Of a DNA stretch of 64,000 nucleotides, positions 12,201-22,860 are shown in pieces. Positions within the stretch are counted from its first letter, which is position 1. The number at the start of each line of letters is the position of its first letter. The notes under the pieces are model-generated. The model ran no database searches. It was not told where the DNA came from and worked only from the letters and a program-made list of their open reading frames with translations. Source of the DNA: Epiperipatus broadwayi (lineage: Eukaryota > Onychophora > Udeonychophora > Euonychophora > Peripatidae). Location: contig JAQFVV010012495.1 of NCBI GenBank assembly GCA_028023455.1, forward strand, positions 3,862,516 to 3,926,515. The letters run 5' to 3'. A program made the translations under genes and the position numbers.

Positions 12201-13654
12201 TAAACTGTTAAAAAAACGTCTGCTATATGAGATTCTTTTCCTTCCTTAGTTAAAATAATTTATTTATAAAAAAACTACGTAATTAGCAGATAATTTTATT
12301 TTAAAAAAATAGGATCATATTATAATTAATTGAATCGCATTATCAATATATGGGCATTTTAATAAAAGGAGATGTGTTAAACCGCTGGGCATAAATGGTT
12401 TTCAATAACATTTGAAATGGAAAGTGGTTTACGAAATTAGCAGTTAAAGGGTCACTGATAAAATAAAAACAAAAAAAAAATTTTTAAGGCAAAAATGCAA
12501 AAACAAATAACATGAATATATTATAATGATTGATTATAAAACTATTATAGGACTTTAATTAAACACAAATATGACTGCTTAAAATGTCTTCTGTAAAAAA
12601 TGATTCCAATTATTATTATAGTTTGATTAGTGAAGTAAATATTTTCTGCAGGTGGTTTTCTATTTAGACCGTCTTTGCAAGCTGTGCAAGGGTAAATAAA
12701 AATCAGTTTCTATTCTGAGTCTCAAAACCAGTATGTTTAATTGATTTCGAAGAACTAAGATTTTATTTTTTAATATAGTCCATAAATGATTTTATTTATA
12801 AAAATGTCAAATAGACATTATTTACTTTTTTTTTTCTATCATGAGCTTAGATTTTTTATATCGTATACTGTATACAAAAAAAAAATTCATTAGAAGTGTT
12901 AAAACTGGAAATATTTTTAGTAAAAGTAGTAAGCGAAAATATCTTTATTTTATGAAAAAATAAAAAATCATTCGATGCAATGTAGCTAGTCACTTATTTG
13001 ATAAATACCATTTGGAGAATGGACGCATGATAATCTAAAGATCCATAATAAAAAATAATAATAATAACGAAATGTTTTAAAAGCTACAAGAAGTTTTTTG
13101 TGCGAACTGTCAGAAAGGATTCTTTACTTGACATATAAGTAAGTTAAATAAATACACAGCTAGGAGAAAATTGGCCTCTCTTACTCAAATCAACCATCCA
13201 CTTTTTTGCTGCCGAATTATTCGCTTGCCCTTCTTTGGGAAGAAGGTGGGTTTTTTTTTTCATTAACATTACATTTATACAATCAAAAAAAAGCAATCAA
13301 CTTGCTAAAGTATTACAGAATATAAAATATAAAACTAAATAATAATAATGTGTATAAATTGTGTTTATAAAAAATATTGTTTTAAGAAACAAATACAGAG
13401 TTATAAATGGGGAATATTCTGCATGCAAGATTATTTATGCATACAAACAAAGGCAATAAATCAAATTCTACAATAAATGAGTATAAAAGTTTTTTAAAAA
13501 GTAATAACAATGCTGATTGCTCTTACATAATGTATAACACCAAAAATTTGTGTAAACAGAGCTGCTGCAGGCAGGTGTACAAGTCATGCCCCCAACAAAG
13601 GCACCTCATCATGGGAGTGCCATAACACTGCAATAATTAATTATAAATGATGTA
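12201..13654. other. AT-rich non-coding stretch
   Basis: Nothing recognisable as gene, RNA or transposon. A more balanced patch at about 13,170-13,245 has no reading frame or motif that I can name. Confidence 0.5.
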
Positions 13655-13973
13655 GTTGTCGGTTACGCATACTGTGGCTGATAGGTAATGGTGCAATACC
13701 ATCAAGAACCACCAAGAAGCCGGCAAGTGATAAATTTCTATCCAAAAATGGCTAAAATCAATGAAAAATTAAAATGCAAGAATCGCTGAAATCAATATGT
13801 TTTAATTATCCCATTTCTCACCTCAGGTGTTTTAAATTTACATTGATTTCAGTGATTCTTGCATTTTAATTTTTCATCGAATTTAGCCATTTTTGGATAG
13901 AAATTTATCACTTGCAAGCTTCTTGATGGTACCGCAGTGTCGCCTAGTGGCCACAGTCCGCATAACTGACAAC
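13655..13973. mobile_element. Foldback MITE with TA duplication
   Basis: The two halves are inverted copies. The left arm starts GTTGTCGGTTACGCAT and the right arm ends with ATAACTGACAAC; homology continues inward to a short spacer near 13,805-13,825, including the long shared stretch around 'ttgcattttaatttttcat'. TA flanks both ends (13,653-13,654 and 13,974-13,975). This structure fits a Tc1/mariner-type MITE of about 319 bp. There is no coding capacity. Confidence 0.75.
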
Positions 13974-13975
13974 TA

Positions 13976-15441
13976 TCTTAAATAAGCAATGTAAGTATGC
14001 ACATTTAAAATGTTGTATTGTTTAATATGTATACAATAAAATATAGTATATAATAGTGATATAAGCATCTAAAAAGTTAAATAATAATATAGTATAAATA
14101 TTTTCTTATTGAAAGAATATTGAATTATGGGTGTTAGTATTATTTATTTTGTTTGTTCACAAATGTGTTATATTGCAAATTATCCTGAATATTCCTTTAA
14201 GATGGGATAGTGGCTTATATATAAAAATGAAAGAAAAACTTTTTCAAAAGTATCAAAAAGTATGTTCCCATTCTCTTCACTGTGCTTTTTTTTATTAAAA
14301 GACCATAACAAGACTAACAGTAAAGAAAATTATTTAAAAGTAAAAATAGAGTGTTTTAAACTTTAAAGATATTTGGTCTTTCAAACTGTACCAATTTGAA
14401 ACTTATCAATTAGTTTTTTCTTTGATTTTTGATATTGTGGTTCTATCTTATGGATAGACCAAAAGTTCTAGTAGTAATGATAAAATAATGTGATTTTTTC
14501 ATCACTTTCATTTCCCTGTCTTTGGATTGGAGTGTTATGTCAATAGATGAGTTATGTATGTGACAAAAATGTCATAGAAAAAAATATATTAAAATGTGAT
14601 TTACAAAGGTCAAATTTTCTGCATTCAAAACTTTGATACCGTTTACTTTATATACATATATTAATGCTTTTTATCAATCATTTATTAAACTAGAGATTTT
14701 CCTTAGATCAAATATAAAGTTTAAACCTCAGTTAAAGATAATAACATGGTTTAACTCAACTCCATCTCTCTTTTTTGTGTGCATATTATTTCATTTAGAT
14801 AATTTTAAAACTACCACTGATGTCTTTATTTTTATGTTTAAAGAATATGTGATGAATGATGGTTTTAATATATCTTAAAAAAGATATTATAAGTGGGAAA
14901 AGAAAGATGAAGTTAAGATATCCATCTTATTATCTTCAAGTGATAATTAGTTATTTATCTGAAATGAGTGAAGTTAAAGATGTGAGAACAGAAATTTTGA
15001 TACTTGTAAGTCAAAGTTATATTTTTTTGATTATATAGTGGAATGACTGTTTTAAGTATATATAAAAAGGAGAGAGTAGAAAAATTAAAATAAGTGCTAC
15101 AAAGAAATAAATAACCGATTTAAATAGTTAAATACTGTATATATTTTACTGAGGAATTTAAGAACATTCAAACAGATTTCATCATTGAAAGCATTCATTC
15201 GTAAATACAAATCTAAGGGTTGATATAAAAATTTAAAAATTATCAGACAGTCAATAGTTGATAAAATAATCAAGATAATAGCCCCTAGAAATAATCTTAA
15301 TTGCAGTATTCAGTGAAAATTATCACTTACATAATTTAAGATTTCTAAAATAAAAAAAAAAAAACTCCTGTATTAATGTTAAAAAATATAATCATTATCT
15401 GAAATCAATGAAATAAAATTCTAACAGAAGTATTTGATTTT
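13976..15441. other. AT-rich non-coding stretch
   Basis: No recognisable feature. Two overlapping short frames at 14.63-15.04 kb have no domain signature. Confidence 0.5.
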
Positions 15442-15455
15442 ATTAAATGCTGATA

Positions 15456-15687
15456 GCCTGTTCATTAAAGTATAAAGATTGACTATCTAAATATATATCT
15501 GAGCACTTATAGCATATATGTGTAGAGATGGTAATCTGGACCGACTGATGATTGCTGGTTTAGCATGAAATACGTGTATTGGTGATTATTTATCTTTTCA
15601 ACGTATATGTGTTCAAGTGTATCAGTGTTATGAGATAGAGTGGAGAGTGGTGGGACGTGTGAAAGTCTGTGCTCATATGCCCTATAT
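15456..15687 (+). mobile_element. Family B hammerhead element, solo copy with target duplication
   Basis: The 14-bp sequence attaaatgctgata occurs at 15,442-15,455 and again at 15,688-15,701, exactly bounding a 232-bp element. The element starts gcctgttcattaaag and ends gtgctcatatgccctatat. It contains one family B ribozyme near its centre and no coding capacity. The same unit makes up the arms of the 33,484-34,555 element. The duplication length fits PLE-type insertion (commonly 10-15 bp), not TA- or 8-bp-duplicating DNA transposons. Confidence 0.85.
15529..15591 (+). ncRNA. Family B hammerhead ribozyme
   Basis: The outer stem I is GGTAATC with GATTATT (G-U tolerated). After an internal loop (TGGA / TG) the inner stem I is CCGA with TTGG. 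The core is CTGATGA (15,545-15,551). Stem II is TGCT/AGCA capped by GGTTT. GAAA lies at 15,567-15,570. Stem III is the self-complementary ATACGTGT (15,570-15,577, with G-U pairs), giving predicted cleavage after A15578 (GUA). The change of CCAA to CCGA here keeps pairing with TTGG through a G-U pair. Confidence 0.8.
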
Positions 15688-15701
15688 ATTAAATGCTGAT
15701 A

Positions 15702-16064
15702 AGTAAAATAAATAAAAGAAAAGATGTCATTTGACACTTTGAATTTGATATGCATGAATAAATCTGTTTTTTTTTTTCTTTTTGATCATTGTATTATGTT
15801 TTTTAATTATTATTATATTATAGTTTTTTTTTAATTAGGTCACTATATTTCATTATCTACTAAAAGAAATAGCAAATGCCTAAAATAATAAAGCACACAT
15901 GTACCAATTGATAGGAGAAGTAAAAAAAATAAATAAAGAAGTTGTTCCATCATAATGGCACATAATCCTATAATTCAATCTAGTATGATCATTCCTAATG
16001 TTTGGATACCACTCATTAATCTTGCTCTTAAAATGAAAAAAAATGGATATAAGTATATAAACTT
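15702..16064. other. AT-rich non-coding stretch
   Basis: A poly-T run near 15,765 and no recognisable feature. Confidence 0.5.
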
Positions 16065-16081
16065 CTACTGATTATTGTTTT

Positions 16082-16181
16082 TTTTTTCATGTGTCACAGC
16101 ATCGGACGGGAAGCGAACCCACAAACCCGGGACAACTGCTTGTAAGGCAGCTGTGCTGACCACTTGACCACCAACGCTTGA
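16082..16181 (-). mobile_element. tRNA-Val-derived SINE with 17-bp target duplication
   Basis: The 17-bp sequence ctactgattattgtttt flanks a 100-bp insert (16,065-16,081 and 16,182-16,198). On the minus strand the insert is a complete tRNA-like body (16,177 down to 16,099): acceptor arms GCGTTGG/CCGATGC pair throughout with two wobbles. A box A-like TGGTCAAGTGGTC, an anticodon stem CTGC/GCAG around loop CTTACAA (anticodon UAC, valine) and a box B-like GGGTTCGCTTCC follow. Directly after it come TGTGACACATG and a poly-A run. The same post-tRNA string (TATGACACATGAAA) recurs at 62,521-62,534 and, antisense, near 31,038, showing one SINE family and not a host tRNA gene. It is unusually short, with almost no body between tRNA and tail. 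Confidence 0.85.
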
Positions 16182-16198
16182 CTACTGATTATTGTTTT

Positions 16199-17169
16199 GG
16201 CTTAGTTGGTCATAGCATCATCATGAATCTAAAGTTTATATATTCAAGTTCTTTTCTAGATTATTACTGATTAAGTTAATAACACCTGAAGAAATACGGA
16301 TAATAATACCATTTGAAGCATTGTGTTCTATATAATCTATATGTTGTAATTAACAATTGAATATATTAGGAAAGTATGAATAAAATTTGAATTTAAAAAA
16401 CAATTAATAATTCAACTTGACAAAGAAAACAGTCCAATATAATAACAAGTAGAATACTCATCATCACAAACCTTCAGACATACAATTAGTTCTTTGTATA
16501 TGTCTAATAGTATAACAAACTTTGGATATTATAAAAAATTACATTTAACGCTGATAAAAGTAGAAAATCGGATGACTTTCGTATATAAATTTAAATCTAA
16601 ATGGATTGATTCAAAATGCTAACAAAATCTTCATCTCCAAAGAATTGAAAAAATCAACTAAAGAGTAAATAAAATTCTGTTAAGAGAAAGAATAAATGCC
16701 TAAAAGTTTTCAGATAATCAAATATTATGTTCCATTAGTAATATAGATATACTTAATGATGAAGAAGACTTTATAAGAATGTTTTAGTCAGCAAGATAAT
16801 CATATTCTAAATTGTACTAAAAAAATTAAAAAAAACATCTAAAGAAGAAATGTGTAAACCTGCATGGATATATCAAGTCTAATAATGTTCCAAATAAAAA
16901 TCTTACTTTCAAACTTTTAACTGATGCTGAAGGTTCTGTTCTGAAAAAAGAAATTGACTTATTTATCATGCTATTTAAAATCCTATTAGTAAATAGAATG
17001 TTAGTAACTGAAGAAGTATCAAAAAACATTTCTAGAAGGGTCTTCAGAATTATGTTGCAGAATAGAAAAAAACATTTATGTTGCAGAATAAAAAAAAAAC
17101 ATTTGAAAGACACCAGTGCTCAAACTCAAACATAACCTGTCTTAAGAGGGAAACTATTAAATCTTTTAA
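16199..17169. other. AT-rich non-coding stretch
   Basis: No recognisable gene or repeat. The short frames on the minus strand around 16.8-17.1 kb are low-complexity and carry no motif. Confidence 0.5.
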
Positions 17170-17182
17170 ACTTAATAAATCT

Positions 17183-17317
17183 CACATTTAGAATGGAATC
17201 CACAGCCTTACACTTCTCAGGAAAACTCTTTAACAACTGGGTGAACAGTAATTACTGTTGGCTCAGTTAAAGAATTTTTCTGAGAAGTGTAAGGTTGTGG
17301 ATTCGATTCTAAATGCT
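17183..17317 (+). mobile_element. Small hairpin element with tRNA-like boxes
   Basis: A 13-bp duplication acttaataaatct (17,170-17,182 and 17,318-17,330) bounds a 135-bp insert. The insert is an inverted repeat: the left arm from catttagaatggaatccac is matched by gtggattcgattctaaatg on the right. The right half reads like a tRNA: box A-like TGGCTCAGTTAAAG, then box B-like GGATTCGATTC about 40 bases on. The target duplication indicates insertion by an LINE-type machinery, so it may be a tRNA-derived SINE that turned into a snap-back copy. It abuts the family A element, which starts 31 bp downstream. Confidence 0.55.
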
Positions 17318-17348
17318 ACTTAATAAATCTACAATCATTATTTTTAAT

Positions 17349-17837
17349 AAACAAGGCAAAACTCTCCATATAGTAGTGCCACCCTGTGCCAACCAGAGTA
17401 ATCAATGGATGCCAGAAGGCTTGTGCATAAAATCCCTATCTAATGCCTACTCATCCAATATCCCCAGACTAGTTTTTGGCTTGTGGCCTTTGTCACTGAG
17501 GAGCTTTGGATCTGAGAGCACTGCACCTAGATCTTAGGATCTAATGCAACCCTCCAGCAACCACCTTTTATCTCTACTTAACTATAAAACTATGAGAATG
17601 AAATTGAAAACACAAAAATATTTTCAATCTAAGCTCAATAGCCACAACAAGCCAGAAACTAGTCTGGGGATATTGGATGAGTAGGCATTAGATAGGGATT
17701 TTATGCACAAGCCTTCTGGCATCCATTGATTACTCTGGCTGGCACAGGGTGGCACTACTGTATGAAGAATTTTGCCTTGTTTATAAACAATTATGTGCTA
17801 GTATAAGAGATGGTGATCATGTGATGCTTAATGGTTT
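17349..17837 (-). mobile_element. Family A hammerhead element, inverted-arm copy
   Basis: The left arm is antisense (gcaaaactctccatatagtag ... ribozyme ... ccaccttttatctc) and the right arm sense, with part of the interior lost so that the arms meet near 17,640. The right end continues into the asymmetric tail 'tgtgctagtataagagatggtgatcatgtgat'. A likely 15-bp target duplication with one mismatch is atcattatttttaat (17,334-17,348) and atcattattcttaat (17,838-17,852). The second arm starts inside ribozyme stem II and lacks the CTGATGA core. Confidence 0.7.
17453..17511 (-). ncRNA. Family A hammerhead, inactivated
   Basis: The outer stem I ATCCAA/TTGGAT and stem III ACTAGT are kept. The core reads GTGACAA in place of CTGATGA, and GAAA has become AAAA, so cleavage is not expected. 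Confidence 0.6.
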
Positions 17838-17852
17838 ATCATTATTCTTAAT

Positions 17853-18479
17853 GATAAAGACTACTGATTACGAAACAAAATAAATCATCTTACAGCAGGT
17901 TAATATAAAAAAGGAACAAAAAATCCTATAACAAGTATGGAAGCAAAGCTACACATATTAGTCAGATTGTATCACTGGTTTGAAAAAAAATGTAAATTAA
18001 CTTGTTTCAAAAAATTCTGTATCTCTTGGTTTAATTAAAATCTGTAAGGATTAAGCTCCATTATGATCTATTGTTGATTCTAAAAATTCAATATGTTAAA
18101 ATTTGTCAAGATATTTTTTAATTCTAAAACATTTGGCATATAAGACAAAGTCCATTATCAAGAAAGAATTCTAAGCACATTGTAGAATTAATCAAGAATA
18201 TCAAAATAGAAAAAAACTAATACCTTAATAAGATTTGATGTGGACAATTTATTTCAAAATGTACCCAACTATGAGGCATTATTTATCCTAAAATAGAAAA
18301 AAAGATTAAATGAAATAATAGTACTAAAAGGCAGAATAATTTTATCTACTAGTAATTAAATATTCGACTTTTCCCATATTAATTGTTAAATGTCTTTAAA
18401 AAAAATTCACATTTTATTTAAATGTTAAATACACATTAGTAAGAGCATACAATTAATGTATAATAATGCTATGAGTGGT
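17853..18479. other. AT-rich non-coding stretch
   Basis: No recognisable feature. Confidence 0.5.
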
Positions 18480-20030
18480 ATTATTCTCCTCTCTGCTACA
18501 GGTATTTCTGACATGGCCGGTGACATTACTATCATGAAAATCAAACCTGGATTTTTAGATATGTGAATATTAAATTTTAAGGGGAAGCTTTAAGCAACTA
18601 GGCTATTCATATACTTATCTATGAAGATCTTCATGATTTCTCCACTCTTTCTTAAGGTTGAAATCGATGAGTGGTTTCCAAACATTACGAATAATCACAT
18701 TAAGCTGACTTGTGAGATTATTTTCCATTGGCATGTTAGCAGCATCTTTAATTTTATTTCTTTATACTTTTTCCGTCTCTGCCCAATACTTTTGTATTTT
18801 CCTAATCAAATATATGTTATCGATACACGGTCTGCTACTTTACATACATTTGTCTTTATTTTCAATCATTAGCTTGTGCTCTTTAAATCACTTTTCAATG
18901 GGGTGATTAGTTTTAACAATACACCCTTCCACATTTCACATGGTATTTTGTAGACATAGTTTTTGTTTTTCAGCATAGCAAGTTTAGATTTTGTAAAAGT
19001 TATGATTTCTTGTCATGTAATATGGCTTTGGAAAGTTATTCAGATATTATATTGACTGCAGATTTCCATTAGTTTGTCTGCTATCTCTGGTATGTATGGA
19101 TACACTATAGTACTAGTAATTGTTTTGTCTTTTGATGTTTCTTGTTGCTTAATTATAGCTGATGGATAACCATAATTTATTAATGTTCATTCTATATAGA
19201 TCTTTTTCCAATTCACTGGTTTCTGAGTTAACTATTTTTGTTCTACTCCATACTGGTAGTATAATCCATTGTATAGTGTTTCTGTCATTATTGAATGTAT
19301 ATCATAAATATTTTCCCATATGGTTTTTTTGTAAATTGTAATTTTAATTTTGCCATGGGAAAGTCTTGACATAAGCACACCTAAAAATACAAATTTTTGT
19401 TCTTGTAAATGTCCAGAATGTTTGTAATATTACTTCCCCATGTGGCTATACAATAAATATGTTATCTACATAGCGAAATCAGGCTTTATATAAATATATA
19501 ATAGTATTTGTGATTGTAGTTTCAAGTTCTTCTACTAAGATGTTGCTAAACAGGAGTGTCAGTGGTGAACCTATAGCATAGCTTTCTCTTGAATTTGTTG
19601 AAAGAACTCTGTGTTACATTGAAAGCATATTGTTGTTTTACAGAACGTTAATAGTTCTATTATACTATCAATAGGAAGTGTTGTTGTGGTTTGTAAGCTA
19701 TTATTGTCATTTAATCTTTTCTTAACAATAGACAATCCTTCATGATAGAGTATATTTGTGAATATACTTTCCACAACATATCTTATTAATATGTAAATTT
19801 TTTCAAAGTGCTTAGAATCTCTGACATCATACATAACAGTAATATACTTTTAATACAACACAAAATTATTCCAACAAAATCAAGTTGTGCTTGTAGATTC
19901 ACAACAATACTCTTGATTAGCAACATTCACATGGAAAAGTTTGAAATTGCAGCCATAAATATTGTTCCATGTCACCACCAATTGACTACTTTGTTGCAAT
20001 GAAATCAAGTCATATATCATGATTTAATTT
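18480..20030 (-). pseudogene. Penelope-like element: reverse transcriptase plus GIY-YIG endonuclease
   Basis: On the minus strand (reading from about 20,000 down) an 87-codon frame (19,834-19,571) carries the PLE fingers/palm signature: F-T-N-I, EGLSIV, L-x-D-x-x-L-x-T, and QQIQ-x-KAM before a GSPL motif. Next, in shifted frames, come SNILVEELE and a degraded catalytic motif YVDN (usual YVDD). Near 18,955-18,620 a GIY-YIG-type domain starts VYKIPCE. It is followed by PIEK-stop-FKEHK (usual R-F-K-E-H-K) and a KIKDAANM helix resembling the family's R-K-x-x-E-A. Stops and frameshifts are scattered, so the copy is dead. RT followed by GIY-YIG is the order known for Penelope/Neptune-type PLEs. The decayed hammerhead arms at 20.0-21.03 kb lie directly upstream. 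Confidence 0.75.
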
Positions 20031-21030
20031 AATGAGCTTGTATTACAAATGTTATATAATGAGCATTTCAATAGCTCTTAACAAGCTTTTCAGAACATCC
20101 CTATCCCCAGACCATTTTCTAGCTCTGGCTTTTGTCAGTGAGGTGCTAGAATATTCAAGCATTAAATTTAAAATACCAGGCCAAGACCAGCACTTTATCT
20201 AATGTTTAACTATTAAGTAAAAAATCTGCAAAATTTCAGACATCCATTTGTCTTCAAATCCAGCTATCTAAGCTTAAATAACCATATGGAACTGAACTAA
20301 ATTCAGCTACACCATATATTAATAACTTTAGCAATATAAAATTGCCAAAGCCTTAAGAGCAATAACAATAATTGCAAAGAAATCAAGTCATATAGCATGT
20401 GACTTAATTTAATAAGCTTGTATTACAAAGGTGATATAATAAGCCTGCCAATAGCTCTTAACAAGCTTTTCAGAACATTCCTATCTCCAGACCAGTTTCT
20501 AGCTCTGATTATTGTCAGTGAGGCACTAGGATATTCAACCATTAGATTTTAATACCAGATCAAACCTTGCATTTTATCTAATGTTTAACTATTAAGTTCT
20601 GAAAAGATTGTTAAAAGCTATTGGCATGCCATTATATAATATTTATAATGCAAGTTTATTAAATTAAGTCACAAGATATATGACTTGATTTTCTTGCAAT
20701 TATTGTTACTACTCTTAAGGCTTTGGTGATTTTATATTGCTAAAGCTATTAATATATGGTATATCTGAACTTAGTTCAGTCCTATATGGCTATTTAAGTT
20801 AGATAGCTGGATTTGAAGACATATGGATAGTTTGAAATTTTCAGATTTTCTACTTAATAGTTAAACATTAGATAAAGTGCTGGTCTTGACCTAGTATTTT
20901 AAATCTAATGCTTGAATATCCTAGCACCTCACTAATGAAAGCCAGAGCTAGAAACTAGTCTGAAGATAGGGATGTTCTGAAAAGGTTGTTAAAAGCTATT
21001 GGCACGCTCATTATATAAGACTGCTTTGCA
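20000..21030. repeat. PLE terminal-repeat cluster with decayed hammerheads
   Basis: Two direct copies (about 20,020-20,380 and 20,370-20,600) are followed by an inverted copy (about 20,600-21,025). Each copy holds 'aatagctcttaacaagcttttcagaacat' and a hammerhead-like core. The cores are: 20,100-20,146 minus (CTGACAA, GAAA); 20,478-20,530 minus (CTGACAA, GAAA, ACTGGT); and 20,925-20,972 plus (CTAATGA, GAAA, ACTAGT). All have a G8 or other core change, so none should cleave. Stem I (CCTCA with TGGGG) and the ACTAGT-type stem III show common descent with family A. Being next to RT/endonuclease remnants on both sides, these are probably PLE pseudo-LTRs. Confidence 0.7.
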
Positions 21031-21289
21031 TATTGATGTTACATATGTTTTATGCCTTCATAGTAAACCACATCTATAAATGTACTAGATCCACCTTAAC
21101 AATATATCTCCAATTAGAATCACAGTACAATTAAAACAATGATAAAAATCAGTATTATTAGATACACATGTAACACGACTATCTCATGAAAAAAAAAAAC
21201 AACTATAATTTATAGAAAACTTTCACACATACAAAAAATATATACTTTTGAATATGCATCTAATTATGGTTATCATCACAAAACATAGC

Positions 21290-21800
21290 AAAAAAACTTT
21301 GTCCACTAGTAGTGACTTGGAAGAAAAGTTCAACACAAGCACATAACAAAAAGAAACTTATTTATGATACTGTAGTATTTTTAAATATATACAAGATAAC
21401 AAAAAAACAAAGAATATCTGCAATTGATATAATGCTAGAAGTGTTCCAAAGCTATAAAACATTGTGAGGAATTCTAATTTCTACAGAATCTAAATTCAAA
21501 ATGCTGATAAACAAAAACTGAATCTATGCAACACTATGTGAATGTGGGAGAACATGTATCAATAAATCAAGCAATCCCATAAAAATGATTTACAAAGATA
21601 AAACAGTGATCAGAGAAGAGAAAAGCCATATATTTAAAGTAGTATGCCATACATGTATCAATGAACATAAATTTGACTGAAAAACAATAATATTAGAAAG
21701 CGGATAAAGTAATAATAAAATGTAAAGAAGGTGTTCACATGAAAATAACAAATTATCTTATAAATTAACATAATATAATAATTCATAAAGTTTGAAAACC
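21290..21800 (+). pseudogene. Penelope-like element endonuclease fragment
   Basis: The plus-strand frame from about 21,525 reads CECGRTCINKS, then IREEKSHIFKVVCHTC-NEHKFD with a stop where W is usual, then IILESG and RRCSHENN. This matches the GIY-YIG endonuclease of PLEs: C-x-C-G-x-T-Y-I-G, later H-x-x-x-x-H-x-F-D-W, and ILE. The YIG part is mutated (CIN). The fragment faces the opposite way to the 18.5-20.0 kb copy, with the repeat cluster between them. Further downstream, to about 22,050, the DNA may be the 3' part of the same element, but I cannot show it. Confidence 0.65.
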
Positions 21801-22167
21801 AGTCATTAACCTTCTCCTTAGAAGGACAAAATGAGTAAAAATCATGAGTACCGTAGTAGTTATATAAAATTTTTACTTATGCTTGTCTTTGTTCAAACAT
21901 CACCTTAAATTTAGTATTTGTGAATCTAAAACACAGCATACTCTGTTACTGATCTACCTACAGCATCTGAAGAAGAAAGAAGAGTAATGTTAGTGATGTA
22001 TCTTCAGTAATCTGTACGCTACTGCTAAAAGTTAAATGTATTTATATATGTGTGTGTAATGCTGTCATTAACACTGGTTCCCTTTCACCAACAGACATTT
22101 TATAATGTTTCAAATGACAACAGTTGATAAAAGAAAATCAATCTCCCTTAGATGTATTTCTAACAAT

Positions 22168-22860
22168 CAAACATAATATCATCAGTAGATCAGGAAATCA
22201 GTTGAGATTCCAACAAATATAACAATCAATGTCTCTTATAGACGTATTCACAACATTCAACAGTATCACAAAACTTAAATACAAATTTAGTGACAATTTA
22301 ACTAAAACATACTTTGTATTCATTTAAGTTATTAAACAAGGTAAAGTCTTTAAACAACTCACTTTTAATTATTTTGCTAACAAGTAAATATTTTAATTAA
22401 TTAAATATACTAATAATTTTAATGTTATTTCCTAATCCTAATCCTTCTATAATATTGACTGAGGTTTCAAGCAACAATAGCTAATATAAAATAGCTAATC
22501 TCTTGCTTTCTATATCTAGCTATGAAACCTAATTGGGAAATCAATTGAGAACAAAATTTTTACATAAATACCCTTGCAATGTTCAAGATGATCTCAAAAC
22601 TTGAATACAAATTTAGCTGCAATTTAATTAAAGTATCTTTTACAAGGAATGTTGATTAAAAATTAGTTGCTTACAGACTCTACTTTGTTTAATAATATTA
22701 AATCCATACACAAAAAACCTTTAATTAAATTACTGCTAAATTTGCATCCAAGTTTTGAAATCAAATTGAAAATTAAATGTGTATTTGTATGAAATTGGAT
22801 TTCTATATTTGTTGGAATCTTAACTGATTTTCTGAGCTACCCATGGTGTTAGGTTTAATT
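22168..22860. mobile_element. Long foldback element
   Basis: The left arm contains 'aaatcagttgagattccaacaaatat' and the right arm its inverted counterpart near 22,795-22,845. Further inverted homology runs inward ('aaacttaaatacaaatttag' against its complement near 22,735-22,760). There is no open frame. The superfamily is not identifiable and no target duplication was found. Confidence 0.55.

Noticed and set aside
16099-16177. Functional tRNA-Val(UAC) gene
   Set aside because: The tRNA fold is followed by a string shared with two other copies and poly-A, and a 17-bp target duplication flanks it, so it is a SINE.
21966-21985. CTGAAGA followed by GAAA
   Set aside because: Purine-only spacer cannot form stem II; no stem I.
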